NCBI RefSeq assembly: GCF_964204645.1
Contig: NC_134025.1
Span: 15,966,001 to 16,030,000 of the forward strand
Source: Tubulanus polymorphus
Taxonomy: Eukaryota; Nemertea; Palaeonemertea; Tubulaniformes; Tubulanidae
DNA: 64,000 nt
Direction: 5' to 3'
Each line of letters opens with the position of its first letter. Position 1 is the stretch's first letter. Shown one piece after another: positions 10,572 through 22,329 of the stretch. The position numbers and the translations under genes are program-made. The notes below the pieces were generated by a model. That model did no database searches, had not been told where the DNA came from, and was given only the letters and a program-made list of their open reading frames with translations.

Positions 10572-11018
10572 TGTTAGTGACAAAAAGCCATTCAGTCCAA
10601 ATACTACCACACGTGACCCCCCAGATGTAGCACACCCCATTGCGAACAGTTTCTTTCCGTTTTCTTTTTATTGTATTTTTCAGCTTCCCAGGACGAGGAA
10701 CAGTGGCAGAGGGGCAAGCCAAGTGCAGTGTCCATTGGCCGTATCTACCTTTTGATGGTATAGATATTTTTGGTTAGACACTACGCTTAGGTGCGCCCCG
10801 AAAACAAACCACAAACCATTAGTGGAGATCGAAAGCTGCATGTATTATCATCACTGAGATGCAACCCTAATGCGAAACAACAACTACGCCGTGTTAGATG
10901 TCTACTGTATCCAGAGCCGAGAAGTTTGCAGCTTAATATACTATTATAAGGACTATAATTAAATTTGTGTAGATATTTTGACTATATATTCCTGTTCAAA
11001 TAGGAGTTTGAACAAGTT
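10572..11018 (+). other. G1 3' noncoding region
   Basis: About 450 bp without an open frame separates the third ORF from the polypurine tract. No structure stands out. Confidence 0.6.
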
Positions 11019-11030
11019 GAAGGGGGGTGG
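11019..11030 (+). other. G1 polypurine tract
   Basis: GAAGGGGGGTGG abuts the 3' LTR. It is the RNase H-resistant primer for plus-strand DNA. A single T interrupts the purines. Confidence 0.8.
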
Positions 11031-11226
11031 TGTGATGGAATATGTCCATCAGTCGTTTTCTATGTTGTAACTGGAGGGTGCTGCCCTCTCTCTCTCTCGA
11101 AAATACAGAACAATAGGTGATTGTGTTAATATCTTTTGTCCGCCTTTTTACTGGTTTTTGGGCTCTCAGAGTCGATATTTGGAGGAAACTTCTACTGTGG
11201 AACAGGCAGAATAGGACCTCGTTACA
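11031..11226 (+). repeat. G1 3' LTR
   Basis: The TGTGATGG...CGTTACA repeat matches 3393-3596, with a shorter CT run. It is followed by TGGT, the target-site duplication. Confidence 0.93.
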
Positions 11227-11230
11227 TGGT

Positions 11231-12569
11231 GCCACTGATATAAAAGTAGTTTTTATTCTACGATAATTTGAGAAAATGAGTTATATTGGAAAAAAACTGA
11301 TAACGTACCTTAAAATTCAGCGATTCATTGGCATTTTATTTCATTGGCATCTTCAAATAGAGTTTTGAGGTGCTAAGTTTATTACTATTAAGAGGTCACT
11401 ATTTTTGGTGGTCAGTGCAGTTTGTTTATTCGTTCATCAATCACTGTCTAGTTAGCCAGTGTAATTCACCTGTTGACTGATAGCTGCTGCTGGGCTTTTG
11501 ATAACCTATACAAACAATTTACTCAACAAAGTAGCAAAGCATGTGAAACTGAAATTTCAGCCTTGCATTCTTTTACTTAGACCAGAAGAGGTTTTTTTTT
11601 ATCAAATTGGAATAACTGATTTCAAAACTACGTGAACATCTCAACTGAATTTATTTCAGTATTTATTCAATCAATAATGATAATTGTAAGGCTTATTCTC
11701 ACTAGCATACCCTCAGTGAGTAATGGATATTAGATTATAATATAATGCACTATTATTTTGATCTTATATTAGAAGTTGTAATACCATTTCAACCAAACTG
11801 TATAACTATGAAATGAAATTTCGGTAAAGGTATCAATTCTGACAACTATTAAAGGGTTCAATATTCATAAACGAACAAGCAGAGAACAGCGTGACAAAGT
11901 GAACATCACATGGATTACTTAAAAGTTGATTGTATCGAAATAAACAATAATTGTAGGTTAATTCTAAGTATTTTAGATACATTTTTTGGGAAAATTTTTT
12001 GTAGTCTTTCATCCAAGTAAAGAGATCCAAAGACATAATCCATGAACATATGATTTTATTTGTATTTTCGTCTCTCATATATCCTTGAAGACAAATGAAG
12101 CCAAATTCAAAAAAATACAAATTCATTTCTACAGAATCAAAGATTTATGACAGTATGAATGCACCAGCATGTTTTATAATCGCAAATATAAAACAAAAAT
12201 CATAAAATTCTAAATTAGATCTGGCACAATACTTGTTTTAACGGATTGAATCCATAATGATGTTATATAAATCAATAGTTTTCCTATTGGTTATTCCCAT
12301 TTTGTTGAGCGTGATATAATTTAGGGGGTTCTTAGCAACTCAGAAACTAGGATTTCTATTGACAGAACTGTATTCAAAGCATACTGAGTTCTGTATACAA
12401 AGCATATGGGGTTTAACAGTACCTTTGACCGTCACGTATAACTGCAAATCTTTAACACATGTGGCTATTTTGAACAGGAAATTACTGTGCCATCTCAAAA
12501 AGGTCATTTTTCACTACTTGACTTTTAGAAACGGTGTGTTTTGAGAGTAGCTATTGTGGTAGGAGTTAC
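11231..12569. other. Intergenic DNA between G1 and the Academ-like element
   Basis: AT-rich sequence with no recognisable coding content. The ~97-codon minus frame near 11.83-12.13 kb is Phe/Cys-rich, resembles nothing I know and is probably chance. Confidence 0.5.
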
Positions 12570-12572
12570 TAT

Positions 12573-13176
12573 TAGACGGGCACCAAAGACCAACTTTTTG
12601 GTACTTCCGTTCAACAGAGATACCGTATGGACAAATTTGGTATCATTCGAAAGCTTTGCATCTAGGCTTCGGGGAATCGATATCCGTTTCCATGGAAACT
12701 GGTGCAATTTCCATGGAAACGGATACCAAGGCAACCAATACCTAATTTGATTTCATAGATAGAAATCCTTTAAAAAGTATGTAGCTCCTAAACCAAGGTC
12801 CTAAGTAGCCCGCTATTACACTAATTTTAGGTTTTCGTGTATGAGCTTACATTTGGTAACATTTATTTTTTTATTTTGTCGGTCCCTATACAAGAAACTG
12901 GGGTAGTGGAGCTATTTTCCACTTAAATCCCAAAGAAGTCAATGAATGAATCAATCTTGTCACTTTCTATGTGCTGATACTTTGAACGATTCGTGTCTGC
13001 AATGAAGCAGGGGTCGGGTCTTCGATGTTTATTGTGACATTTCGGTGATTGTTGTGTCAGTAACCATGACAAATGCATAATTTGTATCATATAGGTATCT
13101 CGTATTATGGATATCAATGGATTTTCAAGTAACATTATCTCAAAATTCATGATATATAGAAGAATTCTAATTGGTT
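12573..13176 (+). repeat. Left terminal inverted repeat
   Basis: It matches the reverse complement of 18867-19478 with scattered substitutions and small indels. It includes an internal inverted pair, CCGTTTCCATGGAAACTGG and TTTCCATGGAAACGG, around 12686-12724. A 75-codon open frame (minus here, plus in the right copy) runs through both TIRs; it is a by-product of the repeat unless proved otherwise. Confidence 0.9.
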
Positions 13177-13389
13177 TCGGGTTGTATTTTGATATACAGG
13201 TTATTATATTGTGCCATTTTCAAACTGATAACCTGGGACTATTTCACAGGCTCACTTAACATTTCATTAAAATTCTATTAGTATTGTATCATCATGACAT
13301 GAAATTATCAGTCATTTTCGTGAGATCTGCCGGACATTCCTAAAATGATTCAGATATATCAAAAGAGAGGATTAATCAGAATTTATCTA

Positions 13390-14055
13390 ATGCAACATGT
13401 ATCTTCATTTATTTATTTGTTTATTTGCGTCAGACCATGAAGGTACATATATACATATAAATAATTCATACAAAATGCATCTCATGCAATTAGTAACGTA
13501 TACTATTACTACAAAATAGATAGGATTTACAATGAATTTGATTAAAAAGAACTACGTACATCTTTTTAGTGAACTAATGATAGCCAATTAAGTGAAAAGT
13601 CAGTTGACGTAAGAGAAATAAGTAGACTGATTGAGCTCATAGATAGTCTTGCCCTGAGGGAATTAACACGGATTGATTCTCCAAAAGAAAGAGTTTTAGA
13701 AAATGCAAACATCTGTGAAGCACTACAGAATCTAGGCAACTTAAGCAGTAATCGAAAAGAATTGTTATACAAACTTATTATAAGTTGCTTGTGTAAATTT
13801 AAACCATAAAGTAGAACAGTAAGAGAGGTACAGTATTACTGAACCAGAGCATTGTGAGAATTTGTTAACTAGTTGATTCCCCCTAGCGCACTCATGCCGG
13901 TATAACTTTTTATATGTAAATCATCCTGCAGATCATTACTGATGATGTACCCTAAATATTTATATTGGTTAACTGCCATCAATTTAACACCATTTAGCAA
14001 TATATGAGGAAAATCCTTGATTTTCAACTTTTCGTAGAATAACCACACTCAAACG
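13390..14055 (-). pseudogene. 5'-truncated LINE nested in the transposon
   Basis: Read on the minus strand, the sequence contains RT C-terminal motifs: NGVKLMAVNQYKYLGYI, then after frame breaks LYNNSFRLLLKLPRFCSAS at 13770-13700 followed by MFAFSK. These are typical of the post-palm region of endonuclease-type LINEs. The 3' end at about 13395 runs into AAATA/AAACA-type repeats, the expected short-repeat tail. Frameshifts and stops show it is dead. It lies wholly between the TIRs, so it was inserted after the DNA transposon or carried with it. Confidence 0.7.
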
Positions 14056-14169
14056 ATTTTTAACTTTTAATTTGTACAGAGTGGGTTTTTATCTTCATTC
14101 AACCATTAACATCTAATATTCTTCAGAGTCATTGTCATTGGTCTGTTGAAGAGTAATTTTTTTGTTGTA

Positions 14170-15873
14170 TCAGTCACTGCACCGGCACGCATCCGTACAC
14201 TGCAAACCATTTCTCATACAGTGACATTTTGTTGATCGGCAATCCGCCTTACATCCACATATGATAGTTTCTATCATTTCCGCAGGTGCAGAGTCCTGTT
14301 CCATAAGTTTTGGAATGATTTTACCAGAGCTTTCGTCCCAACCATGACCAAATGGCTCTGGAACAGTTGCCCTACTTATCACAGCACTTCTCCACACGAG
14401 ACACTGATAGTTAGCCCGCATTACGTGTAATCTAAAACTATCCGTCGTCGGCGGCAAGTTTCCATGTGTAGATCCCTTGAGGCAAAACAATCTGTAGCGA
14501 ATATCATTCAATGATAAATACTGTCCAATTTCATTTTTCAAGTAACAGTTTCCAATTAAATCTGTACATGCAGTCAAAGTTTTTTCCGATACTTTCACAG
14601 AGCAGCCAAGATCTTGTAAATCGTCAAATCTTGTGACATAATCCTTTAAAACCAACCACGGTTTTACCTTCCCTATTGACCTGAAAGACGAGACGCTATC
14701 GCATCCCGTTAAAGCATAAAGTGGTAAAATGTATTTTACCAACTCTCCAAGTTCCATTACAACTGTTCGTACTGATAGTCTTATACTACGTAATTGTAAC
14801 AAGATATTCTCTACATTCAGAATCGGATAGAAATTCACCAAAAGCACAAACACATCAGTATCAGGCGTATTTACAAGGATTGATGAATATCCTTTTTCAC
14901 CAAGACATTTTATATGGTAGATCATACGGCAATATGCCTCTTCGTGACAGCAAATGTATTCTTCTGCAGGACTTTGACTCTTATTAGTAACGACACGTAC
15001 AGAGTTATCGATGAACCTCCCCAAAACTATTTTCTGATGGCGATATAGTTTCTTTCCTCCAATCACTGGTAATTCACTCTATAGATATTTCAGCAAATTT
15101 GTTTTGTTCGCATTTGATCCAATGAACTTTGACCACTGTTTTGGAAGAGGCGTATTTGATGTGATGACTTTTATTTCAATGGTTTCTTTGCAACGTTTGT
15201 CCCTTTCACCATCCTTGATACTGTTGTTACTATATCTATCCATAACCAGATGCAGCTCATTACTTGGCCAAAAATAGTTTTTCACCGAATCAAACAGGCA
15301 AATCGTCAAGTCACCAAATGTTTTCAGACTTTTTGTTTTCATAGAATGAAGTAATACCATGGCATCAATGACACAGGCATCAAATTGTCCAGTTGGAGGT
15401 TGAGGCTGAGGCATGTCCTTCGTAATTGCTGGCACAAATTTACTTTTAGCTGTTGAAACTAAAGTCCCATCGGCATTAGCGATTGATAGCGGTACATTGC
15501 TAAGCTCATAGGTTAAGATGTGTTTCAGGTCGGTATCCCGTCCGGACGCAACTACAAGCAATCTACTAAATATCTCGTGATTTAATACCTGGATATGTTT
15601 ACATTTTCCCTGACTTTTCAGCAGTTTCCCCATATCAACGAAAGTTTTCAATCCGTACTTTTTTAATGTGTCTTTAATAAGCTTCTTTGGTGGCGATTCG
15701 ACCAGGCGCTCAGAAACGAATTGCATCAACTGATGTTGTCCGTTTTGTCGAGCATTTATCAAACTTTCGGAGATATATTCTGGTGCGACAGCTTCTATAA
15801 AATCAGATAAAATTCTTAGGTACACTAAAACCTTAAGGAATTTTGCATTTAAAAAGTCAGCTGAAAAGAACAT
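14170..15873 (-). pseudogene. Academ-like transposase, C-terminal half (PIN/XPG-like + Cys8), one TAG
   Basis: One reading frame spans 15873-14170 with a single TAG at 15081-15079. The first part has FDACVIDAMVLLHS and LHLVMDRYSNNSIKDGERD. After the TAG come EEYICCHEEAYCRMIYH and SSILVNTPDTDVFVLLV, acidic motifs arranged as in the PIN/FEN/XPG nuclease superfamily. ALTGCDSVSSF follows, then a C-terminal CGCKADCRSTKCHCM...CTDACRC block with eight cysteines. The enzyme presumably cuts DNA at transposon ends and the Cys8 module binds metal and DNA or protein. A position normally Asp-rich reads EAYCRM, perhaps a substitution. Apart from the TAG (568 codons in all) this half is well preserved. The Met chosen may lie inside an exon. 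Confidence 0.7.
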
Positions 15874-16226
15874 TTCAGGTGCAAGTATTCAACTGACCTG
15901 TAACTATATTGAGTAGGTCGTCTTCTGTATAGCTGAACGGATTTACAGCTAAACCACTTATAGTTACAACTAGGGCTTAGACATCATTTTGGTCCTTTGT
16001 GATCATGTACTTCGAACAGTCTTTGTGAGGTACAGTGAATTGCACTGAACTGCACGTATCCCTTAAGTGAGATTTCATTTCCCCCCGCACATGTGCAGTC
16101 TTCATCCATCTGTTGAATATAATTTCGAAAATTTCATTTCTTTAGAGTATTTTTCTGATTGAATTGTTCCGGAGAGGTCGTCGACAATATTGGTTTCATT
16201 GAATTATATAGACGTCAATCAACTTA

Positions 16227-16454
16227 CTTGTCAACAGCTTTTTGGTCACCAGAGAATGACGTTATGCCACCCTTAACTTTGGAATCGCGATTCAAGGATT
16301 GCTCCAATAGTAGGTCAGTCGATACGCTACTGAACTTTTTCCCTGAACTACTAAATGAATGCTGCCCAGAAGCGAATGCTGCGAACACATCAGGAGCTGT
16401 AATTGGTAACGTCTTCATATCATTCAGATAGACAGTCAACCACCGGTAAGACAA
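16227..16454 (-). pseudogene. Academ-like transposase, middle segment
   Basis: This minus-strand frame reads LTVYLNDMKTLPITAPDVF, then SVSTDLLLEQSLNRDSKVKGG. That pattern follows the 'YLEM.. L..THP.V...F..G' and 'D..LEQ..NRD.K..GG' region of the same transposase-like family. A GTAAGT donor-like site follows at about 16228, so it may be an exon end. I could not connect it in phase to 15873 with a convincing acceptor. It continues from the 16892-16542 segment across a frame change. Confidence 0.55.
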
Positions 16455-16541
16455 GTTGTCACTGAAAGAATCTTTTTACGGATCCCATTTATTCAATTGA
16501 TAATCTTAACAATTATCAAGTTAAACCAACATATATCATCC

Positions 16542-16892
16542 TTACCGAGCATAATGGTGATGATCAGACACAAACAGATAAGGCAGCATCCGGGTTGCAG
16601 CTTCCAGGTGCAACATCCAATTTCCATCCCTTTCCGCTCGAATGAAGTCCAGTAATATCGAAACCATCTCTAAATACTGGTTCCAAAAGGAAAAGGTCGG
16701 AAAAGATTTGGACCTGGCATCACGGAATTTGTGGAGATTTTCTTTTAATTTCATGATATTAGGATCGTGAACTGCTTTTTCAACTGCAAATTTCAATTCA
16801 TCCAATTCTACGGAATCAAACAACTCTTGGTATTTAGAGATGGCTGTCAAATCCCCGTCATCTGCTGTTTCTTGATATTCGCGCAATAGCAT
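16542..16892 (-). pseudogene. Academ-like transposase, upstream segment
   Basis: This 116-codon frame contains FSFWNQYLEMVSILLDFIRA and NWMLHLEAATRMLPYLF, the 'W..YLEMV..LL.FIRA.R.G.W.LHL.....MLP' block that accompanies this transposase family. It ends in HHHYAR, and the expected continuation is in the next segment. Its role is unknown; it is probably structural or DNA-binding. The Met start is internal to the ancestral protein. Confidence 0.55.
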
Positions 16893-17062
16893 ACAGTTGA
16901 GAGCCTCGTACAGTAATTTGTGTCCACGGACCGCTCTGTTGTAGTGAGCACACTGTCCAATTCCTCATGCTGTTACTGGGCCATAAATTCCTGACTCAAT
17001 CAGAATATCCTCCAATCCACTTTCGTTATAGAGCCTACCAATTGCAGTTATGAATGACAGTG

Positions 17063-17605
17063 TCACGTGGAAGGGTCCCAATCGCAAGCAATATAAACGA
17101 TATCCTGTCCAACAGACGAAATGTAACGATCCTTTTTTTCACTGTCACAAGCATCATCACCCGATAGTCGAGTGGTAAACAAAAAATCCAGGAACAAACG
17201 TAGGTATTCTGGAATTCGTTCTTCGTCAAAATTATCTTTCTTTGTTAATTCTATTGTTTTCTTTCTTGTAAGGCTGTTTATGGCATTTTTCAGAATTAAA
17301 GCAGCTTCATACAGAACTGCCTTTTCATTTTCTCCATTTTCTCCAGCAGCTTCAGCACTTCTGAATTTCTGATTTACTTGTTCGTTAACTTTGGTGAAAT
17401 GTTTGCAGATGTCCTCTTTTGTGAGCTCTGAGCTCAGCAATATCTGGGGTTGGTTTTTAAGGTACCGATTAAGAAATTGCACTTTGTCACAATAAACAGA
17501 TATCAATCTTTTTTTCAAGTTCTGGGCAGTGTAGTTATTAGCATCGCCTGTAACTACATGACAGTCACCAAGCAAACATTTATATCTTTCCAGCAATTTG
17601 TTCAT
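17063..17605 (-). pseudogene. Academ-like transposase, N-terminal region segment
   Basis: This 180-codon minus frame begins MNKLLERYKCLLGDCH, is rich in Lys and Glu, and contains FDEERIPEYLRLFLDFLFT and a C-terminal SVGQDIVYIACDWDPST. The last motif precedes the 'P.....LG..V...T.S..LV..L...GH..SY' type segment in relatives as I remember them. It is read as upstream transposase because of strand, position and the family pattern; no catalytic motif is visible. Stops and a shift separate it from the 16892 segment. Confidence 0.5.
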
Positions 17606-18866
17606 TTCAAGAAATAACCGTTTTGTAACGATGCATCGATTTCACCTTTTAACCTGTCGAATGCGATATCTCTTGGATTTTCTGGAATTTCTGTAACACA
17701 ACAAAATGTTTGACTCACTTATTGACATCGACAGTCTGCGTGATACCGGGCTTTTTTGGCAATTAAATCATGACATTCAATAAGTGAAATCAGTGCGAAG
17801 TCATTCCTTCGTTTTGCGGCCTCAGATATCGAATTCAGTCCTGATTCTGTTTCGATTATGCACATTTTCTTTATCCTCTTGCGGCTCTGACGTCCACAAA
17901 AAATGCAGGTTTCCCAATCAAATTTCTTTCTTTTTGCAGTACCAAGGTCATTTTCGCTTCAAAAAAGTAGCCTCTTTCCTAATGCTGGTTCATCCGCAGC
18001 GGCCATTTTACCTAAGAAACAATAAACAGTTTTCATTTTTCCTATTGGCCTTATGATCAATGTAGCTGCAAAAAAAACCTATTATGAATAACTGAAATAT
18101 AGCAAAATTTTGAAAGGAATGCAATTTATAATTCAAATAGGATAAATAGGCTTAATATGGATGAGCTATTCACAAGGTCACAAGGCCGATATCTGTATTG
18201 AAACATTTTCAATTTTATGTGTTTAAAAAACCAGATCCTCTGAAAATGGCCCATAACTTCAGTTGCAGTAAATATAGGCTATGAAGCCAAATTCTATTAA
18301 GATTGTAGTGGGGGTGTTTTGAAGTGATCACAAAAGAAAATTTAATTGATGCATGATGTCATGTTTCTACTTGCACAAATCTGACCACAAATATTGACCA
18401 ATACAGTAGGATACATAATTGATAAGTTCATAACGCAAAATGAGCCATGAATTAATCAGGCCTGTGTCCTGTTCACTCTACTTTCAATCACTTAATTGTG
18501 GTCAGCTTTGTGCAAGTAGAAATTTTATAGTGTTCAGTCCCACTCTGTTTCTCCCTACATATTTGTCACACACCAATCATTTTCTGTGGGGAGCTATACC
18601 CAACACCTCCTCTGCAATCTCATGAAAAATTAGGTTTCTACACCGACTTCAATCGGATTGATGGAACATGTTCTCCAGTTATATGAAAGACTCTGTGTAT
18701 AAAATCTTACCTATGTTAAAATCAATTTCATACTTACATCATCTAGCCTGTCCTACTTTTTAAGTCAAGACTTTTCCTTTAATTTCATTACAGCAATAGA
18801 GATTTCCAGTTTTCTTCAATCTGATGACTCTAAGCAACAAGCCACTACTATCAAAACAACTATTTA

Positions 18867-19478
18867 ACCAATTAGAATTCTTCTATATATCATGAATTTT
18901 GAGATAATGTTACTTGAAAATCCATTGATATCCATAATACGAGATACCCATATGATACAAATTATGCGGTTGTCATGGTTACTGACACAACAATCACCGA
19001 AATGTCACAATAAACCTCGAAGACCCGACCCCTGCTTCATTGCAGACATGAATCGTTCAAAGTATCAGCACATAGAAAGTGACAAGATTGATTCATTCAT
19101 TGACTTCTTTGAGATTTAAGTGGAATATAGCTCCACTACCCCAGTTTCTTGTATAGGGACCGACAAAATAAAAAAATAAATGTTACCAAATGAAGCCCAT
19201 ACACGAAAACCTAAAATTAGTGTAATAGCGGGCTACTTAGGACCTTGGTTTAGGAGCTACATACTTTTTAAAGGATTTCTATCTATGAAATCAAATTAGG
19301 TGTTGGTTGCCTTGATATCCGTTTCCATGGAAATTGCACCAGTTCCCATGGAAACGGATATCGATTCCCCGAAGCCTAGATGCAAAGCTTTCGAATGATA
19401 CCAAATTTGTCCATATGGTATCTCTGTTGAACGGAACTTAATTTCTAGAGTACTTTTTTGTACTTTGGTGCCCGTCTA
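18867..19478 (-). repeat. Right terminal inverted repeat
   Basis: Inverted copy of the left TIR, ending GGTGCCCGTCTA before the TAT duplication. A few indels distinguish it from the left copy near the outermost 60 bp. Confidence 0.9.
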
Positions 19479-19481
19479 TAT

Positions 19482-20998
19482 CACTAAGTCGCTGTTTACA
19501 ATCGGTTGGTTACAGTCACATCTACTGCCAGTGTGCACTATCAAAATGCTAGCACGCTAGCACATCAGATGTTTTACAACAGTCACTTTTCAGCAGTAGA
19601 CTCTTTCAAACAGCTACTATGGAAAACCAACTGAATTGAAAGGTAGACTATTTCGGCGACATTTATTTGTTATTTGTGATTACATCCAGCAGTCAAATGA
19701 TTTCATTTCAATCGTTGTCTCAACTTACAATCATCACGATTTTTTGTATATTTTTCTGTCATATCTGAAACTCGGGTCCCCAGGGCGAATCACTAAAATC
19801 ATTATCGCCGTAAGACTACATCGAAGTACCGATGACGTAAGCCGAAAGCCGTTACCGCTCTCCGCAAAATACATTCGTTACCGTAATCCAAATGAATTTT
19901 TATAGAATATATGTAATGAAATTTATCAATGAATCGGTCAAATGAAACATTTTCTTTAGAATATGTAAAATGTGCATTGATTCAGCGTAAATTCAAATCA
20001 GCGAAATAATCAACGATTCAGTGATTCAGCGAAGTTCGGAACACCCCCAAAACAATGCACATCTGACTCCAATTCTATATAAATTGTCATCCGATTCTAG
20101 AAACGTTTTCGTATCAATCATGGCAATTGCGCAATATAAGTATAAGGCACGCACTTAAACTTCTTTTAAACCCTTAATTTGGAATGTGTACATTCCTAAC
20201 TGTTCGTCATTCCTCAATGATAGGAGACGTTTGACTGAAACACTTTTGGATTCCTCGTTAGTCAAAACTACAAATCAACCGACTGATATCGGACCAGCAA
20301 TAACTTCAAAAACTTGATCAAGTTTATTGACTGATCTTAATCTTGGATTAGTGACTACTGCAAATATAATGCAGTAAACCGACCGAGGTTACAATATTGT
20401 AGCCTCGGTCAGTGTATGCAGGTAAATCCGCGCAAGTCCTCAACGAGTATGAATAACGAATAGAATCAATTGAATAGAATGGAATTAAATGATGGAGCTC
20501 ATTCACATAACGAATCGCAGAGTTGTACGGCCGTAACAGATAACACAATTATTGCATTGTCGGGATTCGAACATGATGTGGCATCACTGCGTCAATGTCA
20601 TTGAAGTGATTTAGGTAATGTTGACTTAATCTGCCAAACGGAAGTTATACAAATGGCGGCTTTTTGAATCGCAGATTGATGAAGCAGTTCGCTGGAAATG
20701 ACGGATCCGGACTGATGTAAGTCCGAATCCGTGATTTACGGATGGTTTGATGCACGAGATCTTTCGGTAATTTGTAGGCTTTTCGGGATGTACTTTTATC
20801 AATGGATGACAATTCTTCGTGACATTCTTGTTCGCTGTTTAGACCCGGTTATAACGCAGGATTTATTCATAATAAATTACTACACGCAAATTCGAAACGG
20901 ATATGCGAAAAGCTATATTCCTCTCATAATTGAAAATTACGTATATAAGCTGGTACTAGTCGAATCTGAAAGGAGTTACATTTAATGAAAAATGTGTG
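19482..20998. other. Intergenic, with a 30-bp palindrome
   Basis: No gene is recognised. At 20381-20410 lies a 30-bp inverted repeat with one mismatch (arms GACCGAGGTTACAAT / ATTGTAGCCTCGGTC). A 21-bp motif, CATTTGGATTACGGTAACG with flanks, is shared in inverted form between about 2912-2932 and 19870-19893, hinting at a small dispersed repeat. Confidence 0.5.
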
Positions 20999-21009
20999 AC
21001 TGGAAAGTG

Positions 21010-21142
21010 TAAAATTTATTATGATAATAATCAACAGAATAACAAGAGGGTTTCCGTGAAAGCAGCACAAGCCCTTTAAATGTAATAATTATAATCAACA
21101 GAATTACAATAGGGTTTCTGCGAAAGCAGCAGAATCCCTTAA
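21010..21142 (+). repeat. Two tandem copies of a hairpin-forming ~68-bp unit
   Basis: Each unit reads TAATCAACAGAATAACAA followed by a potential hairpin. In the second copy AGGGTTTCTGC and its partner strand GCAGCAGAATCCCT enclose GAAA. The first copy, with CCGTGAAAGCAGCACAAG, is a variant. They look like a small structured repeat of unknown function. Confidence 0.5.
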
Positions 21143-21979
21143 TAAAGTGACCCGGCCGTTTAGAAGTAACAAGGTATCACCTTTGTCAAGCCTCATAGAT
21201 GTTTTGCTGAATTTAGGTCAATAATGGTATTTTCCGGATGGAATAAATTTTTGCGAAACATATACCGAACTATGAATTTTAATCACTTCGTCATCAGAAT
21301 GTTTCACAGAAATCTCTTCTTACCGTTTCCTCTTTGATTGGTAAAGTTTTAAATGGCAATTATCACACATCGAAAGTGCATGGCAAAAAAGACGAGTTTT
21401 ACAGTTTCTTCTTGGGAACAAGTTATTTCTGAACAGGTCTCCAGAGCCATTATAAAGACTTCTATGAAATACAATGAAGTCAAATATTAGATTGCCAATG
21501 TCCTTTGATCATCAATATCATGAATGAAACAGCAATGATTTCTTGAGTCACCTTCAAATACTATAAGAATTTGGTACAAAATGGGAATACCAGGAATGTG
21601 CATGCAACTTTCAAATGGTAGTTTTCGAATTTTATGAAAGTCTATATCCAGACAAAAGAAAGCCAACCCGACTAAACCAAAGTGTATATACAGGGATTAA
21701 AGATTGATGGTGATCTAGGCTAGACAAAAAAATACCATTGTTTCTCATCAGCCCTTTTCAGAAAAGTGACTAGGGCAGCATGTTTTTATTTTTACCTCCC
21801 TTTAAAAAAGATAGAAATAAAAAGCCATATTCAAAATTCCAACAAGGCAATTTGATACAACGCATCTACGTCCCCCCGCTGAAGAAACTGATCTTTAATA
21901 TCGAAAAATGATGAGTGTATCCAAGGATAAACATACTATGAAATATCAATGTCCTGCAATCAATAGTTATTTAAGAATT

Positions 21980-22260
21980 GAGTATACAGGGTTTTAGGCA
22001 ACCTGGACCTCTGACCCTAGAACTCCAAAATCACTAAGGCACATCCTCTCTCCAGGGGTAATCATACTAAGAAAAAGCATTGTCCTGTTATCAACATTTC
22101 TTCTTGAACCGTGTTTACAAAATTTCACACGAATGACCTGCAGTGACCGTGACCTTTGATCCTCTGAACCCAAAATCAATAGGCACATCCTCTCCCTAGG
22201 GGTAATCATACTACGTAATATCAGTCCTGCGATCAACGGTTCTTCTAGAACATAAAACTG
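21980..22260. repeat. Degenerate ~170-bp tandem repeat
   Basis: Two blocks share a 'gaccttTGAYCCT..AAAATCA..AGGCACATCCTCTC..AGGGGTAATCATAC' framework, with key pieces GGCACATCCTCTC and GGGGTAATCATACTA repeated at about 22041 and 22193. This is a non-coding genomic repeat, and the open frame across it is incidental. Confidence 0.6.
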
Positions 22261-22329
22261 ATGAGAAACAAGCTTTCTTGTGTAGCCTTGAAATGAATTA
22301 GAAAAATTGCTTAAAAGTAAATACCTCAT

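Larger units (their letters stand above)
3393..11226 (+). mobile_element. Ty3/gypsy LTR retrotransposon G1 (complete, with extra ORF)
   Basis: A 7.8-kb element is bounded by 204- and 196-bp LTRs with TG...CA ends. It is flanked by TGGT on both sides (3389-3392 and 11227-11230; ATGGT if the shared A is counted), a target-site duplication. Inside, in order, are a PBS, gag, protease-RT-RNaseH, integrase, a conserved tail, an SGNH-hydrolase-like third ORF and a polypurine tract. The order RT-RNaseH before integrase marks it as Ty3/gypsy (Metaviridae). It is not fully intact: gag has lost one zinc-knuckle cysteine, and pol has a stop at 7519-7521 and a frameshift near 7.7 kb. The LTRs differ mainly in the length of a CT tract, so the insertion is fairly recent. 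Confidence 0.93.
12573..19478 (-). mobile_element. Academ-like DNA transposon with ~0.6-kb TIRs
   Basis: A 6.9-kb unit begins TAGACGGGCACC and ends with its reverse complement. It is flanked on both sides by TAT (12570-12572 and 19479-19481), a 3-bp target-site duplication. Both ends are about 600-bp inverted repeats of high identity. Between them, on the minus strand, lie pieces of one large transposase with a PIN/XPG-nuclease-like region and a C-terminal Cys8 motif. As I recall, Academ transposons are described as having 3-4-bp TSDs, XPG-like nuclease and Cys8 modules, so the assignment rests on structure and content together. A truncated LINE is nested near the left TIR. Confidence 0.75.

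Noticed and set aside
12923-13150. 75-codon frame present in both Academ-like TIRs
   Set aside because: Duplicated because it lies inside the inverted repeat; no recognisable protein features.
20540-20600. tRNA B-box-like GTTCGAATCCCGAC on the minus strand
   Set aside because: No cloverleaf, A box or acceptor stem could be formed around it; likewise a similar box near 36270.
21980-22260. CRISPR-like direct repeats
   Set aside because: Units are long, diverged and without regular spacers; no cas genes, and the DNA is metazoan.
21994-22329. 111-codon minus-strand frame
   Set aside because: Runs across a degenerate tandem repeat and repeats itself; not protein-like.
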